Positions 23,801 through 33,768 of a DNA stretch of 64,000 nucleotides are shown piece by piece; position 1 is the first letter of the stretch; every line of letters begins with the position of its first letter. The position numbers and the translations under genes were made by a program. Origin of the DNA: Amylostereum areolatum (taxonomy: Eukaryota > Basidiomycota > Agaricomycetes > Russulales > Stereaceae); contig SAXG01000026.1 in the NCBI GenBank assembly GCA_012932865.1, forward strand, positions 124,001-188,000, written 5' to 3'. The notes under the pieces were generated by a model. The model saw only the letters and a list, made by a program, of their open reading frames with translations, ran no database searches and was not told the DNA's origin.

Positions 23801-24140
23801 AGAGTAGATTAACCTTGCGAGATAAGGCAGATGCATTCGGCTGTGACGCAAGCCACTCGAGCTCGTTGGGAAGAGGTGGGAGGGGAAGGATGTCGTGTCG
23901 CCGAGAACCTCGAGGGCCACAGCAGAATCCGGATGTTTCTCCGGTTAGAAGGGAGATACCGCACCATTGGCAGGTGCGATTCCAGCGCTGATTTGGACGC
24001 GCAATGGGGCCTAAATCCCACGTAGCAGGCATTCTGTCAAACTGAAGTACTTGGTAAGAGAAATATCAATGGTATGATAACCAAGAGCTCACCTAGAGTA
24101 CGCCCCAGCGTTCGAGATATTTGGCGTTAAGGACAGACAT
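20837..24140 (-). CDS. Helitron H1 RepHel gene, 5' two-thirds
   Basis: Rolling-circle transposase fused to a Pif1-type helicase. A candidate first exon begins at ATG 24140 (MSVLNAKYLERWGVL) but ends in TAG right at a donor. The main exons are 24032-22970, 22915 to about 22,700, then 21,834 and below, with GT-AG introns. Features in order: a cysteine motif (CQWCGISLLTGE), Helitron_like_N block (MFGRLTNEYLVDMWTREL), the HUH motif GLPHAHILI, the two-tyrosine motif YLFKYIHKGPD, and the helicase start with Walker A GKAGRGKTYM and Walker B VVFWDE. One extra G near 22,716 (GCCGGGGACAAG) breaks the frame just before the HUH motif. The gene stops at the LTR of element 1; the rest is at 42,793-43,830 on the other strand. 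Confidence 0.9.
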
Positions 24141-24991
24141 AGTGTGCCAGTAAACAGTCGCCTGTGTCCAGCAGAAGGCGGGCCACACGTCGGTGGTGGC
24201 ACGATGATGAGAAGGTTAGCACGTCGGGCACGCATTGAGGAAGCGTTGAGGGCACGGTGAGTAGTACACGGTGGTGACATTGTCTAGACTCTTTGAGAGA
24301 GCGTCGGAGAGATGTATAGGTGGTGCATAGCGCTGATCGAGCGGGAAAGAAAAATAGAAAGACGTAATTATTGTGCACTGTAGCTTGCAGACACGGTACT
24401 CCTACTGAGGCAAGTGGTTAGACGCAGTGAAGAGTTAGAGAACAAAGAGAACGGCACCTTAGATAGCAAACAGGAAATACATGCCACGGCGTAGGCCAGA
24501 ACGCGCCATGGAACCGCTGGATATAGCAAACAATGGTCGCTACGGCGTGATCGGCGGCGGCGTTGCAATGCGTACAGGCTTTTGTCTCATTTCGGCAGGG
24601 CAGGGATTGGAGCCGGAAAGCCTGTACACCATGACGGAGGTAAGCGAGAGTACGAAAGAGCTGCGAGTGAAGGCAATGTCAAGCGCTATTGAGCATGACG
24701 GATGCCCAGTGGCTGCTGGCAACATTTGACTGTAAAGTCGGAGACAACGCGAAGTTTCAAAACGCGATCACGTGCTCTACTGAGCAAAACTCGTAGGCAA
24801 ACCATTCTTCCAATGTTATCTCACAGATTGGTATGCAGACATTTACATTGAAGGGTATATATTTTGAGGTGCCAGGCCTGAAGTGAATCAAGGAGAAAGA
24901 ACAGACAGGTATGATAGGGTATATAGGGGACGTGCGCGGGCCAGTCGAGGCCGCGGAGAAATGTACTACATGGAAGGTGGAGAATATTGAG
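24141..24991. other. H1 region between RepHel and OB-fold gene
   Basis: About 850 bp of Helitron H1 lie between the end of the OB-fold gene and the RepHel start. The short frames show no domain. It presumably contains the RepHel promoter on the minus strand. Confidence 0.5.
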
Positions 24992-25247
24992 TTATGGAGA
25001 GGGGACACTGCTCAATGTTCCGGATTCTGAACGCGGAGCTGGAGCTGCTAAAGCACTGTGAATAAGCATAATGAATGGTGGTAGAGTGAGAGTCCATACC
25101 AATAGTTGTATTGGTTAAGACCGGAGAAGCAGGGATGGCACTGTCAACGTGCTGACGGCTTGCTGATACGACGGTGGTGCTAGGGCCAGCCTGAGCACGA
25201 TCCTCAACGACACGCTTGCGCAAACGCTTTGGCGGTGACGACGATGC
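24992..25247 (-). CDS. H1 OB-fold-like gene, 3' part (beyond element 3)
   Basis: This continues the gene broken at 33,769. Removing element 3 and one TSD gives the continuous reading AASSSPPKRLRKR, a basic stretch like a nuclear localisation signal. A GT-AG intron near 25,100-25,048 joins to APAPRSESGTLSSVPSP and TAA at 24994-24992. The tail is low-complexity and probably disordered. Confidence 0.65.
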
Positions 25248-25729
25248 TGTCATGAACGTTACCATTCCGGACATCTCGGACACCTCGGGGACCTCGGGGA
25301 TAATATCCCAATTCATTTTTCATCTGACTACTCATCACTTAGTAATACTCCGTCACTCCGGTGGAGACTCGGCTTATCCTTGCTCCTTCCTGACGTCATG
25401 ACTCCAGGCTCGTCTTATCATCGCTTCCTTTGACTCCACATGACATCATAACGCTGCGCATGACATCATGCCGCTCCGGACCCGGCTCATCCTTATTGTC
25501 TCGCTTCCTGATCCTGCTGCGCATGTATCTATACTTAGCTCTGCTTACTGACCGCCGTGTGTCGTAGCTTACTAAGTGACTCTGCCTCGTAGTATATAAG
25601 GGCTCCATTCCTCCTGTACATATTCCCCATCTCGACCTAGTCAATACTACCGACCTTACCCCCCATCGTCCCTCTTCACTTGTGTCACACGTCGTCGCCT
25701 AGTGCTCGTCACTAAGGCCGTTGCTGACA
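25248..25729 (+). repeat. 5' LTR of element 3
   Basis: 482 bp, TGTCA...TGACA. It contains TATATAAG at 25593-25600 and, 36 nt downstream, ATCTCGACCT (25629-25638), the predicted transcript start. Confidence 0.96.
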
Positions 25730-25731
25730 TA

Positions 25732-25741
25732 AGGTCGAGAT
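25732..25741 (+). promoter_or_regulatory. Primer-binding site of element 3, self-complementary type
   Basis: AGGTCGAGAT lies two bases after the LTR and is the exact complement of ATCTCGACCT at 25629-25638 in the LTR. This matches the Tf1 scheme, in which the 5' end of the RNA folds back as primer, rather than a tRNA primer. Confidence 0.75.
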
Positions 25742-26203
25742 CTACTTTACCATCGCACTACCCGACGACCATCGTAGCGTAGCATACCTGTCCGTAGTAG
25801 ACGCCTTATTGCGCTACTAACTCCACTTTTTCTTTGTGCCGCCTCGGATCATTGCCCCCAGCGTACGCGACTAGTCACCCCGATTCTGTGGTCGTGTGCA
25901 CGCATCAGTGGCGCCGGCTTGACGTAACCGCGTTACGTTACACGTACTCGGGGCCCCTCGAACACCACGAGAACCCAGACGTGACAGTTGAAGGTGCACC
26001 TAACGGTGTAGGAGGCTAGTAAAAGCGACAAAGGGAAAGTGACCCGAGAAGTTCTTGGGCTCGTGACCCTTGAACGAAGAGACAGCCAACAGGCCGAGAA
26101 GGCTGAGGCAGACCGTCTTGCGATTGGAAAGACCAGTGACATATCCCTCGACACCCGATCCCCTTGCCGTACTAGTAACCGTCCTCGACTCGGGGGCTAG
26201 TAC
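25742..26203. other. Element 3 leader
   Basis: A 460-bp region between PBS and ORF A without a convincing ORF. It probably holds packaging and structural RNA signals. Confidence 0.6.
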
Positions 26204-26956
26204 ATGGGAGAGGAACACCAAGCCTTGGAAGAAGAAAACTTCCATTTCCCCGACTTCGACTTCGTGTATGAACGCGAAGAATTCACAGCCGTCACCGAAA
26301 TCGAACGTGACACCGCCATCACCGCCTACTTTGGCGACAACCTCTTCGACGCCCACAACTGGGTCTACGCCTCTGCGAGCAACCCTGATTGGGGATTTCG
26401 GGTTCGAGTTGACTGGACTCGGATCATCGTATCAATTGAACAGGGCCATCCCCGGCTTGAGTTCCGGCCCTATTTCTCTGCAATCTACCGGAACGAACAA
26501 CTACCAAATCAGTGGTACGGGCCCCACACCCCCATCCCCATCTACACCACGACCAGCCCAGAAGGTGGGAGGCCAACGCCAACGCCAAGCCCGCCACCGC
26601 AAGAAGAAGGCTTCTGGACAGCCCCCAGCAGTCCCCTCCCCTCAACCCACGAGGATTCAGATTCCAGCAGGTCCGCACCCAGTAGCTTGCGATCCCTGGA
26701 CGGATCCCCGCGGATTTATCCACTTGGGCCTTGGACCATCGGAGACGGAGGAGGAATTGGAAGCGAACTAGACGAAGTCGACGACATCCTCGACCTATAC
26801 CTCTCCGACACTACTACCCTCGTTGACGACGAATCCCTTGAATACGACCCCGACAACCTCGAGTGGGGAGAACCAGAAAACCTCAATAACAACGACTGGG
26901 ATCAGATCTCCGTCCCCTACATCGCAACTCCGCCCCAAATCCCTCGCCCACTCTAA
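26204..26956 (+). CDS. Element 3 upstream ORF (ORF A)
   Basis: A 250-codon frame from ATG 26204 (MGEEHQALEEENFHF) to TAA 26954-26956. It is acidic, with a Pro-rich middle (TPTPSPPPQEEG) and an acidic C-terminus. No domain is recognised. The next codon (ACC) opens the Gag frame, so ORF A and Gag are one frame split by a single stop. The corresponding arrangement, with UAG instead of UAA, occurs in elements 1 and 2. Confidence 0.8.
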   Translation: MGEEHQALEEENFHFPDFDFVYEREEFTAVTEIERDTAITAYFGDNLFDAHNWVYASASNPDWGFRVRVDWTRIIVSIEQGHPRLEFRPYFSAIYRNEQLPNQWYGPHTPIPIYTTTSPEGGRPTPTPSPPPQEEGFWTAPSSPLPSTHEDSDSSRSAPSSLRSLDGSPRIYPLGPWTIGDGGGIGSELDEVDDILDLYLSDTTTLVDDESLEYDPDNLEWGEPENLNNNDWDQISVPYIATPPQIPRPL

Positions 26957-28678
26957 ACCGTGTCGTCCACTTACGGATTACGCCCCCGTAGTCCCCATCC
27001 CCTCCCCCGAGGAATCACCGAAGAATACCTCCGAAGGGAACGAAGATTTCTTTACTTCATCCACTTAGAAGGAGACGAAGAAGAAGACCAAGTCTACTTT
27101 GTTGACGGAGAGTGGTGTGCCGACGAAGAAGGGAATCAAGCCTTCACTGAAGACGACCTCGCACTCATCGCCCTAGACTACGACCGACGCGAAGAACGTC
27201 TGAGGAACCAACCTCCCCCCGCACCACCCCCACCCCCACCATATAACCCACCCCCTCGAACCTTCCAAGTCCAAACCCACACCGGACCCCTACGACCCCA
27301 CTCCCCCCCCTCATCCGCCTGGAAAAGAAGACAAGCCATGGCCGCCACTGTCCTCAACCGCCGCGCGGCTGATCAAACCAACTGCCCCGCCAACATCGCC
27401 GCATTCGCCCCCGTCATCGGAAATACCCGCTACGCTTTCCTTAATGGAATAGCGTACGAAGTCGCCAAATTCGAATTCACCGACGACCCATTAAATGGAA
27501 CACAATGGGCCTATGTTGACGCCGGAAACTGGCACGCCTTCAGTAACCTAATCATCGCCGTATTCACTCCCGCCGCCCCAGGAGCGCCGACAGCCGCTAC
27601 CGCTAAACGAAAAATCCACGCCGCCAAACCACGGGAGTACAGCGGAAAATGTTCTGAATACGCGGACTTCAAACATGAAGTCACCAGTTACATCGAAGCG
27701 GCCCCCCAAGACTTCGTCAGTGAAATCGACCAAGTCCGCTTCATTCTCAGTTACATGAGGGAAGGCGCCGCCAAGGAATGGGCGCGCAACTTCAAAGACG
27801 CCAATGTCCTCACCGCCGGAACCACGGTCACTATGGCCAACTTCATCACCGCCCTCGACGCTTCCTTCGTCAGCACCTCGGATCAGCAAGACGCACTCAA
27901 TGAACTGGATCAGTTCAAAATGGGGAACAAATCAGCCGATGAATTCTTCGTTAAGTTCGAACAAATTGCGCGACGCGCCAACGTTATCCCCACCAACGAC
28001 GACGCCTGGTTCCTTCGTATTCTCAAAGCCAACATCAAGATAGAGATACTGAAGAACATCTTCCGCAGCCCGCCGGTCCCCACCACATACACCGACTGGA
28101 AGAAACGCGTCACCGAGATGGACAATGCCTGGCGCGAAATCTCCGAAATGCACCGTGGACACCCCTCCTCCTCCACCCATACCACCTCCAAACCCAAAGA
28201 CGTCAAAGATGCCACGGGTACCATTCATGGAGGCGGTGGACAAGCCATGGACATAGGCGCCGTCGATACCAAGGGACGCTGCTTCAAATGTGGAATGACC
28301 AACCACATCTCCAAGGACTGCAAAGCGTCGGTCGAATATATCCGAAAAAAGTGGGGACGCGATCGTTACAGCACGTCTCCCAATTACAAAGGACCCCACT
28401 CCTCGAACACCCCGCGACCGCCTCCCTTCAAACGCAACCCCAACCAGCAAGCACGGTCCCAGACCACGGAAGAGTTCGCCTCGCCCAAAGAATGGATTAA
28501 CACTCTAGACGACGAGCAGCGAAAGATGATCCTCCGCGCTCTGGTGGAAACCGACGGCAAAACCACGCCGACGCCCAAGACGGAAGCAAAGAAGAAGAAG
28601 AAGGACAAAGACAAGGTAGTCGACGACAGGAGCACCAAGAGCGGTGGATCGGATGCCGACGCGGAGTCGGATTTTTAG
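26957..28678 (+). CDS. Element 3 Gag
   Basis: About 573 codons, ending GAT TTT TAG. The post-stop segment (RPRSPHPLPRGITEEYL, then VYFVDGEW) precedes the first ATG (MAATVLNRR at 27,340). Capsid-like region FILSYMREGAAKEWARNF; retrotransposon Gag pattern FFVKFEQIARRANV; zinc knuckle CFKCGMTNHISKDC (C-x2-C-x4-H-x4-C) near 28,280-28,325; Lys-rich C-terminus. Pol begins in the -1 frame at the stop. Whether translation starts at the internal ATG or by reading through from ORF A is open. Confidence 0.88.
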   Translation, partial: TVSSTYGLRPRSPHPLPRGITEEYLRRERRFLYFIHLEGDEEEDQVYFVDGEWCADEEGNQAFTEDDLALIALDYDRREERLRNQPPPAPPPPPPYNPPPRTFQVQTHTGPLRPHSPPSSAWKRRQAMAATVLNRRAADQTNCPANIAAFAPVIGNTRYAFLNGIAYEVAKFEFTDDPLNGTQWAYVDAGNWHAFSNLIIAVFTPAAPGAPTAATAKRKIHAAKPREYSGKCSEYADFKHEVTSYIEAAPQDFVSEIDQVRFILSYMREGAAKEWARNFKDANVLTAGTTVTMANFITALDASFVSTSDQQDALNELDQFKMGNKSADEFFVKFEQIARRANVIPTNDDAWFLRILKANIKIEILKNIFRSPPVPTTYTDWKKRVTEMDNAWREISEMHRGHPSSSTHTTSKPKDVKDATGTIHGGGGQAMDIGAVDTKGRCFKCGMTNHISKDCKASVEYIRKKWGRDRYSTSPNYKGPHSSNTPRPPPFKRNPNQQARSQTTEEFASPKEWINTLDDEQRKMILRALVETDGKTTPTPKTEAKKKKKDKDKVVDDRSTKSGGSDADAESDF

Positions 28679-31600
28679 AGGGGCGAAGGATGAACACGGC
28701 ATCCAACGCCTCGAAACCAGTTTCTCGATGGCCTCTTTCTCGCATTCTATCATCAGGACTCTCTGTACCCTCTCGCTTCCCTGACCCGGATTTCTTCAAT
28801 CGCTGGCCCCATTCTCGTTTACGATCACATGTACATCCCTCACTGGAAAAGGACTCGGTGAAGACCGAGACTACGACGCGCGATGGCTGGGGCGCGTCGC
28901 TGGACACAATTAAATCCCCTCCTCCCCCGTATATGTCGCTCCGCACGTCCAACACGACGATAAACTGTAGCCCAGGTGAGAAGCCTGCCCTCAAAAAGGA
29001 CGAAGAAAGGAAGAAATTCCCGGTCGGATGGACGGCCTTCAACACCGTCGACTGGGCCGCCCCGAAAATCCTGGATCCAATCAAGCCGCGGACCTTCACA
29101 TGGCCCGCGTTCAACCCCTTCCTCCGAGTGCCACCGGTGAAACTCCCTAAGACATCACGCGCTCATGTGGGCACCATCCATGAGGAGGATACGGATGTCA
29201 CCCAACCACCTCCCCGAGAGGAAAAGGGCATAGTTCGACCTCCTCAGGGCGGATACACGCCAGATCCTTCTTGCAAGGTCGGGGACACGAAGCCGGAAAA
29301 TGGAGACGGGGGTTGCATTGACAGGGAAATCCCGGTGGACCCGAGTTTAGCTCGGGACAGGGGAGGCGCGATGGCAGGGGCGCCCCCCACAAGTGTAGAT
29401 ACGTCACGAAAATATGCGTTACCAAGAACTGCGCAATGGACCTTGAAACGCTTAAGGGAAGACAAACCTGAAAGCGCGATCACAGAACTACGGATATGGA
29501 CTCATCATAAGCGACGAGAAGAAGCCACCCACGAAGCCGTTCAAGAGATCGGCCGAATGGGAGACGAACAAGCGATCCAAGCCTTGCACGAGCTTCACTC
29601 ACCCATGAGGTTCATACGATCAAACGGACGACGAGAGCAGATCAACGTCCCCATCCGGCTCCAGTTCGGTCCAAAGACAGTAAACACCCAGGCCCTAATC
29701 GATAGCGGATGTACGGGGTCGTGCATTGACGAAGCCTTCGTCAAAAAACACGACATCCCTACTAAGAAAACCGCACGACCGATTCCGGTTAAAAACGCAG
29801 ACGGAACCCACAACTCGGGAGGACCAATAACCGAGTACGTTACAGCGCATGTAACCATTCACGGGCACGAAGAAGACCTTGACTTGGCGGTTTCACACCT
29901 CGGAATGAACGTCTACATCGGTCACGAATGGCTTCGACAGCACAACCCGTCGATCAATTGGACAGACGGGACTATCACGTTTGACAGGTGCCCCCAGGAA
30001 TGCCAACCCACGAAATTCAACATCGATGAGAAAGATGAGGAAACACCTGACGAAGTCTACCCTCTAGAAGAAGGCGAACAATTATACGCCTTTGACTGGG
30101 AAGGTTACCAATCATCGACCTCGCTATACGTCAGGACACTTGCTTCGGACATCGCCATTGCGGAAAACGCGAAGAAAAAGGCTCGAACCTTCGCGGAACG
30201 CGTCCCCTCGGATTATCACGAATTTAAGGACATCTTCGACAAAGACGACTTTGATAAACTCCCAAAAAGACGACCTTGGGACCACGCCATCGAACTCAAG
30301 CCCGATTTCACACCCGTAGATTGCAAAGTCTACCCATTAACGCTTGACGAGCAAGGGAAACTAGACGACTTTCTCGAAGAAAACCTACGCTCCGGACGCA
30401 TCCGCAACTCAAAATCCCCGATGGCCTCACCGTTTTTCTTCATTAAAAAGAAAGACGGATCCCTCCGACCGGTGCAAGACTACAGACGGCTTAACGACAT
30501 GACCATAAAAAATCGTTATCCACTCCCACTCGTACAGGAACTCCTCGACAAGTTAAAAGGAGCCAAGGTATTCACCAAACTCGACGTACGATGGGGATAC
30601 AACAACGTCCGTATCAAAGAAGGAGACGAATGGAAAGCCGCATTCCGCACCAACAAGGGACTCTTTGAACCAACGGTCATGTTTTTCGGCCTCACGAACT
30701 CGCCCGCCACCTTCCAAGCCATGATGAACGACCTCTTCCGAGACCTGATCCATGAAGGCATTGTAGTTGTCTACCTCGATGACATCCTGATCTTTACGGA
30801 AACGCTTGAACAACACCGGCAGGCCGTCAAACAGGTACTCCAAATCCTACGTGACAACAACCTGTACCTAAAACCGGAAAAATGCGACTTCGAGCAGGAA
30901 GAAATCGAATACCTAGGAATGATCGTAGGACACGGCAAGGTCCGAATGGACCCCGCCAAAGTCGCAGCTATTACCAACTGGACCGCCCCCACGACAAAAA
31001 AACAATTACAATCATTCCTCGGATTCTGCAACTTCTACAGACGCTTTGTACCGGATTTCAGTCGAATCACGCATGACCTAACCAAACTCACGGGCCATAC
31101 GGACTGGGAATGGACAGACGCTCAACAAGTGGCCTTCGAAGAGCTCAAACGGCGAATCACATCACAACCGGTCCTAGCCATTCCCACGGACAACGAAAAG
31201 TTCCGTGTCGAAGCCGATTCATCCGACTACGCCACCGGAGCAGTACTATCGCAGAAGCAAGCCAACGGCCACTGGCACCCCATTGCCTACTTTTCCAAAG
31301 CACTGAGCCCAGCCGAACGCAACTACGAAATCTACGATAAGGAACTGCTAGCGATCATGTCGGCCCTAGACGAATGGCGACAATACCTTATGGGCGCCCG
31401 ACAACCGTTCGACATATGGACCGATCACCGCAACCTGACCTACTTCCGGAAGGCGCAGAAACTCAACCGACGACAAGCAAGATGGTTAATGGAGTTACAG
31501 GAGTACGACTTCACCCTGACGCATAAAGCCGGCAACCAAATGGGCAAGCCCGACGCCATTTCACGACAGGCGGGGCTTAAAAAGGGGGAAAATGACAACA

Positions 31601-33189
31601 AAGACGTCGTCCTCCTTAAAACCGAGCTGTTTCGTGCACTCAGGACACCCGAAGGATCAGGAATAATGGTGGATGGACCGGAAAACGCCTTCATCACGCG
31701 CATAAAAGGGACAACCAAGCAGGATGACTCAGTAAAAAGAGCGCTAGCCATGAAAGTCAAGGGATGGAAGGAACAAGAAAACAATCTTTTTACGTTCCAA
31801 CAACGAATCTACGTATCCCGCGACAAAAAGCTACGCGCAGACATCATCCAGGCTCACCATGACGGACCACTCAATGGACACCCAGGACGCTACAAAACAC
31901 ACGAACTCATCACGCGCAACTATTGGTGGCCGGCAATACGAGACGACGTACGAAAGTACGTAGAAGGCTGCGAAACGTGCCAACGGAACAAAATACGCCA
32001 CGACCAAATAGCCGCCCCGCTGCATCCACACGAGCCTCCCAAGGGACCATGGGAGCACGTCTCCATCGACTTTGTCATGCCGTTACCCGTCTCAGAAGGA
32101 TACGACGCCATCTGTAATGTCAACTGCATGGGCACCAAGCAAGTCGTATTCTGGGCCACAACCAAAGACCTCACCGAAGACGAATTAGCCAAAGAATTCT
32201 TACGCAATGTCGTGCCCCATCATGGTGTCCCGCGAAAGATCGTCAGCGACCAAGGCAGCGTATTCGTCTCCAAATTCACGAAGGCCTTGTGCGAACAACT
32301 GGGAATTGAAGCCAACCCCTCCACGGCGTACCACCCCCAAACCGATGGACAAACCGAACGCTCCAATATGACGATGGAAAACTACCTCCGCATCTATGTA
32401 AACCATCGTCAGGACGACTGGGCCCATTTCCTACCCCTGGCCATGACCGCGTTCAACAATATGACCCATTCATCCATCGGCATGTCCCCTAACTTCGCCA
32501 ATTACGGTCGCGAACTCTACCTCGGAACAAATCCCCGCCGCGAAACAACCAACCCCACGGCCAACGAACTCGCCCAACGAATGCGAGACATCTACACCGA
32601 AGCACGCTCCGCCCTCAAGGCCGCTCAAAATGATCAGAAGCGGTTCTATGATCGTAACAAAGCCGACCCCGTGGACTACCATGTCGGGGACTTCGTATGG
32701 TTGGAAGCCAAAACTCGCGACGGACAGACGGTGATCCATACCGTACGACCGATGCAGAAGCTAGACGCCAAACGATTCGGGCCGTTCAAAGTTCTGAAAA
32801 AGGTTGGGGCATCGGCGTACCATCTTCAACTCCCGAAGACGTGGGGACGTAAACACCCAGTGTTCAACGAATCCCTCTTATCACCGCACAACGGTCCTGC
32901 CTTCGACCAACAGAAAAAAGCACCACCTCCGCCCCCTGACCTTATCCAAGGAGAAGAATTCTACGAAGTAGAATCCATCGTCGACGTCCGTAGAAAGTCG
33001 AAACGCCTCGAATTCCTGGTCCATTGGAAAGGGTACGATCAAAGTGAAGATATCTGGGAACCAAAGACAAATCTGGGGAAAGCCAAGAAACCCCTAGACG
33101 ACTTCTACCGCCGCCATCCCACCGCCTTAAGACTGCTCAAATGGCTCCTCATACGCCGATTACGATCGAAGCCAACCATGCGATTATGA
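28675..33189 (+). CDS. Element 3 Pol polyprotein with chromodomain
   Basis: About 1,500 codons, uninterrupted. The frame opens at TTA 28675 by a -1 shift from Gag and has its first ATG at 28690. Residue numbers below count from that ATG. Aspartic protease LIDSGCTG near 335; reverse transcriptase [19 protein letters not shown] near 635 and VVYLDDILIF near 694; RNase H VEADSSDYATGA near 840; integrase zinc region HHDGPLNGHPGRYKTHE to CETCQRNK (about 1055-1100); catalytic core residues in IDFVMPLP (about 1126), SDQGSVF (1185) and QTDGQTERSN (1221). The chromodomain FLVHWKGYDQSEDIWEP lies near 1440-1460. Chromodomains of this group usually steer integration towards marked chromatin. All catalytic motifs are present. 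The stop lies 92 bp before the 3' LTR. Confidence 0.95.
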   Translation, partial: LEGRRMNTASNASKPVSRWPLSRILSSGLSVPSRFPDPDFFNRWPHSRLRSHVHPSLEKDSVKTETTTRDGWGASLDTIKSPPPPYMSLRTSNTTINCSPGEKPALKKDEERKKFPVGWTAFNTVDWAAPKILDPIKPRTFTWPAFNPFLRVPPVKLPKTSRAHVGTIHEEDTDVTQPPPREEKGIVRPPQGGYTPDPSCKVGDTKPENGDGGCIDREIPVDPSLARDRGGAMAGAPPTSVDTSRKYALPRTAQWTLKRLREDKPESAITELRIWTHHKRREEATHEAVQEIGRMGDEQAIQALHELHSPMRFIRSNGRREQINVPIRLQFGPKTVNTQALIDSGCTGSCIDEAFVKKHDIPTKKTARPIPVKNADGTHNSGGPITEYVTAHVTIHGHEEDLDLAVSHLGMNVYIGHEWLRQHNPSINWTDGTITFDRCPQECQPTKFNIDEKDEETPDEVYPLEEGEQLYAFDWEGYQSSTSLYVRTLASDIAIAENAKKKARTFAERVPSDYHEFKDIFDKDDFDKLPKRRPWDHAIELKPDFTPVDCKVYPLTLDEQGKLDDFLEENLRSGRIRNSKSPMASPFFFIKKKDGSLRPVQDYRRLNDMTIKNRYPLPLVQELLDKLKGAKVFTKLDVRWGYNNVRIKEGDEWKAAFRTNKGLFEPTVMFFGLTNSPATFQAMMNDLFRDLIHEGIVVVYLDDILIFTETLEQHRQAVKQVLQILRDNNLYLKPEKCDFEQEEIEYLGMIVGHGKVRMDPAKVAAITNWTAPTTKKQLQSFLGFCNFYRRFVPDFSRITHDLTKLTGHTDWEWTDAQQVAFEELKRRITSQPVLAIPTDNEKFRVEADSSDYATGAVLSQKQANGHWHPIAYFSKALSPAERNYEIYDKELLAIMSALDEWRQYLMGARQPFDIWTDHRNLTYFRKAQKLNRRQARWLMELQEYDFTLTHKAGNQMGKPDAISRQAGLKKGENDNKDVVLLKTELFRALRTPEGSGIMVDGPENAFITRIKGTTKQDDSVKRALAMKVKGWKEQENNLFTFQQRIYVSRDKKLRADIIQAHHDGPLNGHPGRYKTHELITRNYWWPAIRDDVRKYVEGCETCQRNKIRHDQIAAPLHPHEPPKGPWEHVSIDFVMPLPVSEGYDAICNVNCMGTKQVVFWATTKDLTEDELAKEFLRNVVPHHGVPRKIVSDQGSVFVSKFTKALCEQLGIEANPSTAYHPQTDGQTERSNMTMENYLRIYVNHRQDDWAHFLPLAMTAFNNMTHSSIGMSPNFANYGRELYLGTNPRRETTNPTANELAQRMRDIYTEARSALKAAQNDQKRFYDRNKADPVDYHVGDFVWLEAKTRDGQTVIHTVRPMQKLDAKRFGPFKVLKKVGASAYHLQLPKTWGRKHPVFNESLLSPHNGPAFDQQKKAPPPPPDLIQGEEFYEVESIVDVRRKSKRLEFLVHWKGYDQSEDIWEPKTNLGKAKKPLDDFYRRHPTALRLLKWLLIRRLRSKPTMRL

Positions 33190-33281
33190 AGGCTGCCCAT
33201 GAGCGTCTGGACAAACATCTTGTGTGCCGAAGGGTTTATCATCGGGATTCAACGAGGACGTTGAATCTAACGGGAAGGTGA

Positions 33282-33763
33282 TGTCATGAACGTTACCATT
33301 CCGGACATCTCGGACACCTCGGGGACCTCGGGGATAATATCCCAATTCATTTTTCATCTGACTACTCATCACTTAGTAATACTCCGTCACTCCGGTGGAG
33401 ACTCGGCTTATCCTTGCTCCTTCCTGACGTCATGACTCCAGGCTCGTCTTATCATCGCTTCCTTTGACTCCACATGACATCATAACGCTGCGCATGACAT
33501 CATGCCGCTCCGGACCCGGCTCATCCTTATTGTCTCGCTTCCTGATCCTGCTGCGCATGTATCTATACTTAGCTCTGCTTACTGACCGCCGTGTGTCGTA
33601 GCTTACTAAGTGACTCTGCCTCGTAGTATATAAGGGCTCCATTCCTCCTGTACATATTCCCCATCTCGACCTAGTCAATACTACCGACCTTACCCCCCAT
33701 CGTCCCTCTTCACTTGTGTCACACGTCGTCGCCTAGTGCTCGTCACTAAGGCCGTTGCTGACA
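33282..33763 (+). repeat. 3' LTR of element 3
   Basis: 482 bp, the same ends as the 5' LTR, preceded by a purine-rich tract AACGGGAAGGTGA. TSD GATGC follows at 33764-33768. Confidence 0.96.
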
Positions 33764-33768
33764 GATGC

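Larger units (their letters stand above)
25248..33763 (+). mobile_element. Element 3: full-length Ty3/Gypsy chromovirus
   Basis: An 8,516-bp element with 482-bp LTRs (TGTCATGAACG...GTTGCTGACA) and a perfect 5-bp target duplication GATGC (25243-25247, 33764-33768). The two LTRs look identical where I compared them, and upstream ORF, Gag and Pol are open, so the insertion is recent and may be active. Order: LTR, self-complementary PBS, leader, ORF A, gag, pol (protease, RT, RNase H, integrase, chromodomain), LTR. It lies in the OB-fold gene of Helitron H1, opposite in strand. Confidence 0.96.

Noticed and set aside
25396..25644. 82-codon frame present twice (also 33,430-33,678)
   Set aside because: It lies wholly within the element 3 LTRs on the antisense strand.
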